In this document: piece after piece, positions 50,653 to 59,299 of the stretch
How the letters are laid out: every line of letters starts with the position of its first letter
How positions within the stretch are numbered: position 1 is the first letter of the stretch
DNA from: UBA4416 sp044238845
GTDB taxonomy: Bacteria > Bacteroidota > Bacteroidia > B-17B0 > Aurantibacillaceae
Assembly: GCA_044238845.1 (NCBI GenBank)
Contig: JBIICN010000003.1
Location: forward strand, 1-64,000
Direction of reading: 5' to 3'
DNA length: 64,000 bases
Position numbers and translations under genes: made by a program
The notes under the pieces: generated by a model
Told to the model about the DNA's origin: nothing
The model's database searches: none
What the model saw: the letters and a program-made list of their open reading frames with translations, nothing else

Positions 50653-50986
50653 ATGATTAAATTTTAATACTATAAATGTACGAATCAATTTCATTACATA
50701 TCCGCAACAATTAACACTAAAATCATATAATTAACATTAAATTTACTTTAGAGTAGGTTCCAAAATTAACATTTACACTATCGATTTTAAGCAACTAGTT
50801 GGCTGTGGCAATAAAATTCCATTTATTTAATATCTAATAATTATATAACCATAGTCATATGAAATTTCATATGACTGTAAATTTTGATATAAAAAACAAA
50901 ACCTTATCAACCTATATTTCTGACTCAATTATTAGTAAAATAAAAACTCCTAATAACACTATTTATAAAATTAAATTGATCTAAAA
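50653..50986. other. 334-bp intergenic region
   Basis: Between the small lysine-rich gene and the end of the PstS-like gene, both on the minus strand. It contains TGTTAAT twice, 20 bp apart, near 50690-50735 on the minus strand, upstream of the small gene, and the 24-bp palindrome at 50853. No gene or RNA was recognised. Confidence 0.5.
50853..50876. repeat. 24-bp perfect palindrome
   Basis: AGTCATATGAAA is followed directly by its exact reverse complement TTTCATATGACT. There is no loop, G+C is low and no T-run follows, so it does not look like a terminator. It could be an operator for a dimeric regulator. Confidence 0.75.
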
Positions 50987-51904
50987 TTATAAACCGTTTA
51001 GTTTATTGATTTCAGTTTGATAATCATTAATTGGAAAATAACCATGTGTTTTAATAAGCTCTTGTCCTCTTAATGTTAACTCTGCCATAATAAAATCAAA
51101 AATTTGAGTTCTAGGTTTACCATTAATATATTGATAGAGTGGTCTGGTTAAAACATAGTCTCCTTTTTTTACAGCACCAATTTCATAAGGTGAATATGCG
51201 CGAGAACCTTTTAAATAGATTGGCATGGCCCAAATACTGCCATTTGGTTTCCCGTTTGCATCCATTAAAAATCCAGCGCCAGCGTAGCCAATGCCAGCAA
51301 TATCTTTTTGAACAGCATTCACTATTTCGGCATTTCCGTGTAGTTGTTTCATTTTTGCACTATATGGAGCTCGTATAAATTTATCCTTTAAATATGAGTA
51401 AGTACCTGATAAACTATCTCTACCATATATAACAATTGACAAATCAGGACCACCAACCAACTTCCAATTTGTAATTTCACCCGAAAAAATTTGCATCAAA
51501 TGCTCGGTAGATAAACTATCGATACCTAATTTAGAATTAGTTATAATTGCTAAAGCATCTACCGAAAACATAATTGGAGTTGGATTAACACCGTTTAATT
51601 TTGCTCTTGCTATTTCAGAAGCTTTAATTTCTCTTGATGAGTTAGCGATATCCGTTTCGTTATTTATAAGAGCTTCTATTCCTACCGAACTTCCACCGCC
51701 GCAAATATCTATTGTAATTTGTGAATTATCTTTTCTAAATAAACTGGCAAGATCTTTTACCATAGGAAGTTCGGTGTCTGACCCTTTAATAACGATTGTG
51801 TTTCTCTTTAAAATGTCAGTTAATTCAGGGTCTTGAACTTTTTGTTCTTGTTTACAACCTATAAAAATAATAGATGATATGAATAATATAGAATGGAATT
51901 TCAT
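50987..51904 (-). CDS. PstS-like phosphate-binding lipoprotein
   Basis: A 305-residue periplasmic-binding protein with a lipobox (IIFIGC, Cys 17). IKGSDTELPMVKDLASLFRK (about 38), ICGGGSSVGIEALINNETDI (about 67) and ANSSREIKASEIA are typical of the PstS family, where the Gly/Ser-rich turns bind phosphate. GRDSLSGTYSYLKDKFI (about 160) is also conserved. No pstC, pstA, pstB or phoU is in the window. The promoter carries the Pho-type box pair. Confidence 0.85.
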   Translation of the reverse strand: MKFHSILFISSIIFIGCKQEQKVQDPELTDILKRNTIVIKGSDTELPMVKDLASLFRKDNSQITIDICGGGSSVGIEALINNETDIANSSREIKASEIARAKLNGVNPTPIMFSVDALAIITNSKLGIDSLSTEHLMQIFSGEITNWKLVGGPDLSIVIYGRDSLSGTYSYLKDKFIRAPYSAKMKQLHGNAEIVNAVQKDIAGIGYAGAGFLMDANGKPNGSIWAMPIYLKGSRAYSPYEIGAVKKGDYVLTRPLYQYINGKPRTQIFDFIMAELTLRGQELIKTHGYFPINDYQTEINKLNGL

Positions 51905-51928
51905 AAATATTGATTTTAAATGTTTTCA

Positions 51929-51974
51929 CAAATATCAAATGCTAATCTTAAGAAGATGTGAAACTAATGTTAGA
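51929..51974 (-). promoter_or_regulatory. Putative Pho box and promoter of the PstS-like gene
   Basis: On the minus strand TAA begins at 51972 (TCTAACA) and at 51950 (CTTAAGA), 22 bp apart, with TCA at the intermediate 11-bp position. The -7 element GATATTTG has its TTTG beginning at 51932, exactly 18 bp after the second TAA. There is no -33 TTTG. Confidence 0.55.
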
Positions 51975-52014
51975 TAAAAAGTTATTAGATAAAACTAAGA
52001 ATTGATTCGATTAA

Positions 52015-53940
52015 TTAGTACTCACCACCAATTACTCTATTATTTAATTCTTTATTTTTAAACAGAGGTAACTTTTTTGGCCTTTTTATATAGCCAACCG
52101 TATCTGTTAATGATAACATAAATGATTTAATGTTTTTAATTTCTTGCGGAGTTAGTTGTAAGGAATCAAAAGGCAATGTTTGATTTGGTATATCAATACC
52201 AATACCTTGTCCGCCGCCTTTATTATAAAAATCAAGAACATCTTCAAGATTTTGATAGGCACCGTTGTGCATGTATGGTGCGGTCAAATTAATATTTCTG
52301 ATACTTGGTGTTTTAAAAGCGTGTTCATGAATATAAACTCTAGAGACAACAACTCTACCTCTATCATTATCTATTTTTTTACTGTCTATGTGTTCTGGTA
52401 CACCAATCACTTCATACTCTGTGTCATTATAAATAGGTGGCACCAAACCATTAAATAAAGGAAAGAAATGACAACTACCGCATAAAGCTTTTCCAGAAAA
52501 TAAGTTATAGCCATTTATTTCTTGTTGGTTCAATTGTTTATAGTCACCTTTTATATATTTGTCAAATCGGCTATTCATCGAGACTAAAGTCTTTTCATAT
52601 TCCGTAATTGCTTTTAAGATTCCGTAATAATTAATATTTGTATCTGAAGTGCCTTTAAATGAATTCTTAAATAAGGATTGATACTCGTCACTTTCATTGA
52701 GCCTAGTGATCATTTCTTCAATCGAAGAATTCATCTCTTTTTGATTATGCAATACATCATTAGCTTGCTGTTCTAATTGACGAGCTCTTCCATCATAAAA
52801 GAAATTTTTTTGAAAGATAGTATTTAATAATGTCGGTGTATTTCTATCTAAGTTTTCTTTTTCAAACGACACACCTTTTTTAAATCCATCCGTGAAAGCT
52901 AGTTCAGGTTTATGGCACGAAGCACAAGCTCGCTTATTATTTCCAGACAAAACAGGATCAAAAAACAATAGTTCACCAAGTTTAGCTTGTAATGCATTTT
53001 CCACAGTGTCAACAGTTTTCACAGAAAAGTAATTGATGTTATAATATTCTCTTTCAAAAATGTGTTCGTTATTTAAGTTAATAGCATAATCTACTTGAGT
53101 ATATGGAAATAGTTTGCTTTGATGAATTTTGACTAATAGTTTATAAATTGGTTTAATATGTTGTGTAATAAAAAACAAACGATTAAAGGAATCATAATCT
53201 TTATGAATCAAACAATAATTTTCTGCTGATTTTAATTTGGATAGTAGTTGTTGATGAAGCGCAAGCGGATAACCTTTTTCTTGATTTTTAACTTTAACGT
53301 GATTCAGTAATGCTCTAAATCCTTCAAATACGTTTTTACATTCTTCACTGTTTGTTTTTGTGAAAGAGGCATCATATCCACTTAATGTTAAGGCACTCAT
53401 TCGGATAAGTTCAAATTGCATCATCTCCAGTATTTGAGAATCGTTGATGTTTATAGTATTTAATTTACTATTAAACGTGCTAAAACTTTCTTTCAAAAGC
53501 TTTAATTCAATTAATAAGAGTGACGTGTCAATGGAGTCAACTCCAAATAATTGTTCTTCAATTACCTGAAAGCCATGAGGGTCAACAACACGTGTTCCGA
53601 TTTCTAAATCAGATTTTTTTACTAAAGGACCATTAATAAAATATTTGGCATCAAAAGGAGAGCAATATTCAATAAAACACTCAATTTGTTTGTAATGCTT
53701 ACGAGTCAAAAAGTAGTTGACTTGTAGTTGATGTAATTTTTCCGCATCAATGGATGAATCTGCAATTTGAATAGACTTATCTAAAATAGAAATTAACTTT
53801 TTAGTAGCATTCTCTATAATGACAGGCTTTTCTAAATTAGAGCTATTGTAAATACTAAAATTTAGAAAAATCGAACAAACAGCAAGAGTAATACAAATTA
53901 CGATTGTTTTAAAATTCTTACTAATAAAGTCAAACATCAT
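52015..53940 (-). CDS. Di-haem cytochrome-c peroxidase family protein
   Basis: A 641-residue protein with an N-terminal membrane anchor (about 12-30), an unnamed mostly helical region (about 35-300) and a C-terminal MauG/CcpA-type domain: GELLFFDPVLSGNNKRACASCHKPELAF (first CxxCH, about 350) and CGSCHFFPLF (second CxxCH, about 500). In this family the two haems reduce peroxide or carry out MauG-like oxidation. Its ATG overlaps the PhoD-like stop by one base, so it is the last gene of the phosphatase operon, an unexpected partner. Confidence 0.85.
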   Translation of the reverse strand: MMFDFISKNFKTIVICITLAVCSIFLNFSIYNSSNLEKPVIIENATKKLISILDKSIQIADSSIDAEKLHQLQVNYFLTRKHYKQIECFIEYCSPFDAKYFINGPLVKKSDLEIGTRVVDPHGFQVIEEQLFGVDSIDTSLLLIELKLLKESFSTFNSKLNTININDSQILEMMQFELIRMSALTLSGYDASFTKTNSEECKNVFEGFRALLNHVKVKNQEKGYPLALHQQLLSKLKSAENYCLIHKDYDSFNRLFFITQHIKPIYKLLVKIHQSKLFPYTQVDYAINLNNEHIFEREYYNINYFSVKTVDTVENALQAKLGELLFFDPVLSGNNKRACASCHKPELAFTDGFKKGVSFEKENLDRNTPTLLNTIFQKNFFYDGRARQLEQQANDVLHNQKEMNSSIEEMITRLNESDEYQSLFKNSFKGTSDTNINYYGILKAITEYEKTLVSMNSRFDKYIKGDYKQLNQQEINGYNLFSGKALCGSCHFFPLFNGLVPPIYNDTEYEVIGVPEHIDSKKIDNDRGRVVVSRVYIHEHAFKTPSIRNINLTAPYMHNGAYQNLEDVLDFYNKGGGQGIGIDIPNQTLPFDSLQLTPQEIKNIKSFMLSLTDTVGYIKRPKKLPLFKNKELNNRVIGGEY

Positions 53941-55823
53941 TAATTAGTTGTTTTCACAAACTTGAAAAATAGTGTTTGATTATTAACTTCTACGCTGCCA
54001 TTATACAAACCAGTTGCTAATTCATTAACGTTTATTTGTAGCTGATTGTTGTAAACATCTTGATTGTTAAATTTTAAATCAAACACTTTTTGTCCAGTCG
54101 CATTGTACAAAACAACTTTACCAGTACTAACTTGTTGACCTAAAAAACTAATAACCAATTCTTTTTGAGCAGGATTTGGAAACACATTTAATAGTCTTAT
54201 TGGAGATGATGAGTTTGACAAGCTTGTTGAAATATTAGTTGTTCTTGGGCATATTGGAGCTAAGTTTCCATACACAGAACTCCTTGGCATACTTGCCGAA
54301 TTAGTTATTCTTAAAAAACGCTCTAAATGCTTCACATACATTGATTTTGCATGAGAATAAGAATTTGAAGAGACATCAATCGTATTTATATAGTACCAAT
54401 CGCATTGTGTTCGTGTAGCATTAATATCCAAAATCATAAAACCATGTTGAGATAAATCTGCATATTTAATATGCGAATTTGATGCCTGAATAGCGGCAGC
54501 GCCAAGTGGAATACTTAAACCAGGAGATGTAACGCTTGGTCCAACAAATTCAACTCCAGCAGAACCAGAGCCTGTTGATCCATTGTATGTAGAAGTTGGT
54601 AAATCATTAGCCCAAGATGAATGTATATCGCCAGTGATGGCTACTACATTTTTAATATTATGGTTTAATATATGATTAAAAACACGATTTCTTTCTGCTG
54701 GATAACCATCCCATTGATCTCCATTAACGGCTTGTCCAAAAACTTTTAATGGGGCAATCATGATTTGTTGAGTCAATATTTTCCATTGTGCCGCCGATGA
54801 ATCTAACCTGTTTCCTAACCAAGTGAATTGATCTGTACCTAATAATTGTCGACTATTTGACGTCACGGTTGCACCAGATGTCCCAGCTTGTAAATCTCTT
54901 CCGTGAAGACGTGTATCAAGCATAATAAAATCTACTAAATTACCATAAGTTAATTTGCGGAAGATTTGATAGGGATCTGTAGCGCCAGCTTGTTGTCTAA
55001 TTGGTAACCATTCAAAATAGGCTTGTTTAGCATTAGCTTTTCTTACAGCAAACGGACCTTCACTTGATGATGTATGATTTTCTGCTCCATTCATCCATGC
55101 GTCATTAGCCGATTCATGATCATCCCAAATATTAATAAAAGGAAATTGTTGATGAAGCCTTCTAAGGTCGTCATCTAATCTGTATGAAGAATAACGCTCG
55201 CGATAATCACTTAGGGATAAAATTTCATTTGATGGCAACCATTGTCTGTTAGCCGTTGTATTTGGTGAATAACCACCTGATTCGTATTCGTAAATATAGT
55301 CTCCTAAACATATGACGGCATCAAAATCTGCTCTATTTAATAATACTTTATAGGCATTAAAAAAACCAGCTTCTAAGTTTGCACAAGAAACAATAGCAAA
55401 TCGCAAGCTATCGGCCCCTGTTTGTGGTGCTGTTCTTGTTCTTCCTCTCGGAGATTTTTTACCATTACATTCAAATTCATAATAATACCATGTATTCGCG
55501 TTTAAGCTTGTAACATCAACTTTTACAGTATAGTCGGCTACATTATTTGTAATTAAGCTACCACTACCTACAACGTTAGTCATTCCAGTATCGGTTGCCA
55601 TTTGCCATGAAACCAAAACAGGATCTGAAGAAATGGTGTCAGGAGTTACTCTTGTCCAAATAATAACTTTATCAGCCATTGGATCTCCAGAGGCAACTCC
55701 GTGATAAAATGGTGCTAAACAAGTTTCTAAAGAAGAGCTTCTTAGGGATTGTGCATCTAGTTTAATTGCACTAATTGCAAATAATAAAAAGAGAATTCTA
55801 CTGCTTAATAATTTTGTAATCAT
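53940..55823 (-). CDS. PhoD-like alkaline phosphatase/phosphodiesterase, T9SS-exported
   Basis: A 627-residue secreted enzyme. Signal peptide to about 25 (LDAQ). PhoD N-terminal domain (FYHGVASGDPMADKVIIWTR, about 40), then the metallophosphoesterase core: CLGDYIYEYES (about 172), NIWDDHESANDAW (about 228), VAITGDIHSSWANDL (about 400). C-terminal T9SS domain (LNVFPNPAQKELVISF to the end, about 545-627). It releases phosphate from phosphodiesters or teichoic-type polymers at the cell surface. The start at 55823 overlaps the previous gene by 26 nt, indicating translational coupling. Confidence 0.93.
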   Translation of the reverse strand: MITKLLSSRILFLLFAISAIKLDAQSLRSSSLETCLAPFYHGVASGDPMADKVIIWTRVTPDTISSDPVLVSWQMATDTGMTNVVGSGSLITNNVADYTVKVDVTSLNANTWYYYEFECNGKKSPRGRTRTAPQTGADSLRFAIVSCANLEAGFFNAYKVLLNRADFDAVICLGDYIYEYESGGYSPNTTANRQWLPSNEILSLSDYRERYSSYRLDDDLRRLHQQFPFINIWDDHESANDAWMNGAENHTSSSEGPFAVRKANAKQAYFEWLPIRQQAGATDPYQIFRKLTYGNLVDFIMLDTRLHGRDLQAGTSGATVTSNSRQLLGTDQFTWLGNRLDSSAAQWKILTQQIMIAPLKVFGQAVNGDQWDGYPAERNRVFNHILNHNIKNVVAITGDIHSSWANDLPTSTYNGSTGSGSAGVEFVGPSVTSPGLSIPLGAAAIQASNSHIKYADLSQHGFMILDINATRTQCDWYYINTIDVSSNSYSHAKSMYVKHLERFLRITNSASMPRSSVYGNLAPICPRTTNISTSLSNSSSPIRLLNVFPNPAQKELVISFLGQQVSTGKVVLYNATGQKVFDLKFNNQDVYNNQLQINVNELATGLYNGSVEVNNQTLFFKFVKTTN

Positions 55824-57390
55824 AACTCAAGTTATTAATGGTTGTTTTTAAATAATAAATTCCTGATGAAATATCAGATAGGTCAATTTGAATAGTTCTA
55901 TTATATTTTAATTCATCCGATGAAATGGTTTTGACAACCATTCCCAACGTATTTAAAATGTTTATTCTACTTATATTTTCAGGAGTTTCATCATACTTAA
56001 ACTGAATCGTTACATTGTCAGAAAAAGGATTTGGAAATACTTTTAGTGCAAATTGTTCTTTAATAGATTCATTGATATTAGTAATACCACACACCACCTC
56101 ATAACTTCCATTTGATGCAGTGGTAAAACCTGTGCCTCCGCTAATGGCATAAATTGGATTAACAGTTGAAGAAGAACAAGTTGGTACAAAGATTTTTATT
56201 CTCCCTCCTCCTGCAGCTCCGCCTTTATTTCCAGCTGTTCCGTTTCCGCTGCTAATAGTTTGGTTTCCACAGAAGACACCACCTGAATAATTTGTAGTTG
56301 TCCCATCCCCTTTTATACCGCCATTACCACCATTACCACCATTACTTTGTAATGTTCCCGTAATAATTGCTACTGTTTGTGATTCGATATAAATTCCTCC
56401 ACCGGATCCGCCGCCGCCGCCGCTTCCTGCTCCTGCCCCACAAGATAGTGTTGCTTCCCCCGAATCATCACAGCCATCCGAACAACAGTTCGGAGAGATT
56501 CCACCGTTACCAGCATTTCCGCCTGATGCTCCTGTTTCTCCATTAACAAATATTTTTCCAGGAATTTTTAAAGTGTCGGTTGCTATGAGTTGCACTAAAC
56601 CACCGCCGTTTCCACCTTTGCCGCCAGCTAAACCCACATCGTATGAACGACCTCCACCGCCGCCTCCTGCACCACCTGAACCTAAATCAATGTCAAAACC
56701 GTTAGTAGTTCCGTATACCACGCCCGAATTACCACCTATACCGCCTGTTCCAGCAAATACAATATATCCTGTTGAAACATTGACGCCAGTTGCAGTATAA
56801 GTACTTGTTCCGTTACCTCCGTTTAAACCATTTGTTCCAGCTCCACCATAACTAGCGCCGCCGCCGCCGCCAGCTCCTCCAGCACTTCCAATCATACCGC
56901 ACTCATCATCATTACTTAAACACTGTTGTTTTGGTCCTGAACCATTTTGTCCATTTTGCCCCTGTAGCCCAAAACCAATTCCAGAACCGTTAGCTCCAAA
57001 CTTTCCACCTTCAACAACAATAATTCCAGTATTATCTTTATTACTACAAGTATTAATAGCTGTTTGATCTCCCGTTAAACTGCTAACAATATTTCCTCCA
57101 ACTCCACCAGTTCCTCCAAAATAACCAGCATAGTTACCATCTATTGTTCCTTCTACAATAATTTTTTGTGCATTAATAATTAGTTTACCACATGCGCCAG
57201 AAGAATATGGTTTAACATACACCGTTACAAAAGGTGCTACTTTAAATGTGCCACTGACGTTATAAGTGCCTGATAAAATAATACTCGAATTAATAACAAA
57301 ATCTCCAGAAACGTTTGTTGTAGTACATTGAGCTTGGATTTTATGAACAGTTAGTAGTATTAGTATAGATGCTAAAAATTTATTTAGCAT
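55798..57390 (-). CDS. Glycine-rich T9SS-exported protein
   Basis: A 530-residue protein from the ATG at 57390 (ATG 57411 is possible, but 57390 gives the better signal peptide and the usual ATG...TAA overlap with the upstream gene). The mature part is dominated by Gly-Gly-x repeats (GGAGGGGGASYGGAG, GGNGGNGG) between short beta-strand blocks, then a T9SS sorting domain (FPNPFSDNVTIQF to YDYKIIK, about 445-530). Catalytic motifs are absent. The GGN/GCC-rich codons make a G+C-rich island in AT-rich DNA. It may act as a surface scaffold for the two flanking phosphatases. Confidence 0.75.
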   Translation of the reverse strand: MLNKFLASILILLTVHKIQAQCTTTNVSGDFVINSSIILSGTYNVSGTFKVAPFVTVYVKPYSSGACGKLIINAQKIIVEGTIDGNYAGYFGGTGGVGGNIVSSLTGDQTAINTCSNKDNTGIIVVEGGKFGANGSGIGFGLQGQNGQNGSGPKQQCLSNDDECGMIGSAGGAGGGGGASYGGAGTNGLNGGNGTSTYTATGVNVSTGYIVFAGTGGIGGNSGVVYGTTNGFDIDLGSGGAGGGGGGRSYDVGLAGGKGGNGGGLVQLIATDTLKIPGKIFVNGETGASGGNAGNGGISPNCCSDGCDDSGEATLSCGAGAGSGGGGGSGGGIYIESQTVAIITGTLQSNGGNGGNGGIKGDGTTTNYSGGVFCGNQTISSGNGTAGNKGGAAGGGRIKIFVPTCSSSTVNPIYAISGGTGFTTASNGSYEVVCGITNINESIKEQFALKVFPNPFSDNVTIQFKYDETPENISRINILNTLGMVVKTISSDELKYNRTIQIDLSDISSGIYYLKTTINNLSYDYKIIKQ

Positions 57391-59170
57391 ATAACTTGTA
57401 GTTCTTCTCATGAGAGTCGGTTGTTATAATTAGAAAGTAAATACCTGTTGAAAGTGCGTGTGGAATTGATAGAGTATTTTTCCCAGCTACTAATTCTAAT
57501 TGTTGGTATTGTATTTCTTTTCCATTAACGTCTATTAGTTTTATCATTGCTGGCGATGACAATAAACTTTCAATAGTTATACTATTATTAGATTCTTCTA
57601 AAATGCTTGGGTAAACAGAGAACTCATTGGAATCCATTTCATTTAAACCCGTAATAGAACAAGATGGATTAGAAATAACGCTAATATTAAATGTATCTTT
57701 AATACAACCTGCTAAATCTGTTGCATACACTACCGTGCTTACTGGTGTGCTAAATGAAATAGAATCAGCTTGCTGAGATGCTGGAAACCAATTTACTTGA
57801 TCGGGAAAAGTAGATTTTAAAGTAATTAATTCATTTGGACAAACTGTATACGTTTTACTTCCTCCTGCATTTTTTATAATTGTAAATGAGTCGAATACAG
57901 TACCTGTTGATGTAATAAATTTACCCTCTAGCTTATTGTCCTTAACATCAACAGCCATAGAGCCATAAATTGTATTTTCGGATTTATACATGGCAGGATG
58001 TGGCCAACCCGATGCAGGGCTTGAATCATTTTTACCTGAACAGCCGCATACCACATACACAGTTCCTTTGTGAGAACTTGTTGCTTGAGTTTGCTTATGA
58101 TAAGCACAATCTACAGGATAACTGCCAGATGTGTTATCTTTTTTCATAGCCGGTGTTAATGAACTAGAATACCCATAATGCCCATCTAATAAATAAGAAC
58201 GTTCATAAACATGGCTATGTCCATTTAAAACTAAATCAACACCTTTTGCTTCTAAAATTGGTATAATATTTTGTCGCATATCAACTAATTCTCCGTCTAA
58301 AAAATTGGAGTTATCTGAATTGTGACTTCCTTTAGTGTATGGTGGATGATGCCAATAAGCAATTACCCATGGTTGGGTATTTGCAGTTAAATCATTTTGA
58401 ATCCATGTAGCCATTGCCCCAGTAGAAGAACGACTAACATCGTATGAATCTAAAACAACGAAATGTATATTTCCATAATTGTAGGAATAGTATTTTTCTG
58501 TACCTGATGCTACACCACCACATTCTGCATTTGCAGGAAGTGTAAAAATATCAAAGTAGGCAGGCGAAGGTGAAAATGGAATATTGTGATTGTAATCATG
58601 GTTACCAATAGCTGGCCATACAACAATATTTTTTAGAGGCGCTTCAAAAGTATTATTTGAAAAAACATTTGCTTGGTATTCACTATCAAATCCGCCATCA
58701 TAAGCATTATCACCTAACCAAATCCATCCATCAATATTTTTATTACTACTATAGTTTAAAAAAGATGTTCTCGTGTCTCTTTGACTATTTCCACCAGTTC
58801 CCGCATCTCCAACAACCCAAAAACGGTAGTCGCCCTTTTGCCCATAGTTTGGAGCAGTTCTGAAGAACAAATCTGATGCACCAGCAACCAATGTTGATGT
58901 AGTAGAACCAATAGAATAATAGTATTTGGTATACGGCAAAAGACCAGTTAACTTAATTTCATGAATAGTAGAAGATATTGTATTACTAACAGATGAACTT
59001 AAATTTGATTGAGAAGTGCCATAATTGACTTTTGTGTTTGTAGCACTATTAGTTTTCCATTTAATAATAATGCTTGTAGGTGTTGCTTGCTGTAAATAAG
59101 GGCCTCTAGAAACTGTTTGAGCAATCATACAATTAACAAAAAGAACTAGGAGCAAATATAAATTTTTCAT
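57380..59170 (-). CDS. Purple-acid-phosphatase-like metallophosphatase, T9SS-exported
   Basis: A 596-residue secreted enzyme, first gene of the phosphatase operon. Signal peptide to about 17, an FN3-like N-terminal domain (QQATPTSIIIKWKTNSATNT, about 27-105) as in purple acid phosphatases, and the metallophosphatase core: WVVGDAGTGGN (about 118), WLGDNAYDGG, AIGNHDYNHN, AYWHHPPYTKGSH (about 272), LNGHSHVYERSYLL (about 312). A T9SS domain closes the protein (about 515-596). It should hydrolyse phosphomonoesters. The promoter has Pho-type boxes. Confidence 0.92.
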   Translation of the reverse strand: MKNLYLLLVLFVNCMIAQTVSRGPYLQQATPTSIIIKWKTNSATNTKVNYGTSQSNLSSSVSNTISSTIHEIKLTGLLPYTKYYYSIGSTTSTLVAGASDLFFRTAPNYGQKGDYRFWVVGDAGTGGNSQRDTRTSFLNYSSNKNIDGWIWLGDNAYDGGFDSEYQANVFSNNTFEAPLKNIVVWPAIGNHDYNHNIPFSPSPAYFDIFTLPANAECGGVASGTEKYYSYNYGNIHFVVLDSYDVSRSSTGAMATWIQNDLTANTQPWVIAYWHHPPYTKGSHNSDNSNFLDGELVDMRQNIIPILEAKGVDLVLNGHSHVYERSYLLDGHYGYSSSLTPAMKKDNTSGSYPVDCAYHKQTQATSSHKGTVYVVCGCSGKNDSSPASGWPHPAMYKSENTIYGSMAVDVKDNKLEGKFITSTGTVFDSFTIIKNAGGSKTYTVCPNELITLKSTFPDQVNWFPASQQADSISFSTPVSTVVYATDLAGCIKDTFNISVISNPSCSITGLNEMDSNEFSVYPSILEESNNSITIESLLSSPAMIKLIDVNGKEIQYQQLELVAGKNTLSIPHALSTGIYFLIITTDSHEKNYKLYAK

Positions 59171-59174
59171 GCTA

Positions 59175-59231
59175 CTAATTTATAACTTGCATTAAAGCGC
59201 CACATTAAGCTATAAAGAAGAAAACATTAAG
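59175..59231 (-). promoter_or_regulatory. Putative Pho boxes of the phosphatase operon
   Basis: On the minus strand CTTAATG occurs twice with a 22-bp step (TAA at 59229 and 59207), with TCT and TTT at the intervening and following 11-bp positions (59218, 59196). TAAATTAG (59175-59182), a one-mismatch -7 element, has its TTAG 18 bp after the last position. Weaker than the other examples, and there is almost no untranslated leader. Confidence 0.4.
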
Positions 59232-59299
59232 AATGAGGTGTAAATAATAAAACAAATTTTACTTTGTGTTATTAATTTAACAAAGGGTTTACATAAATA

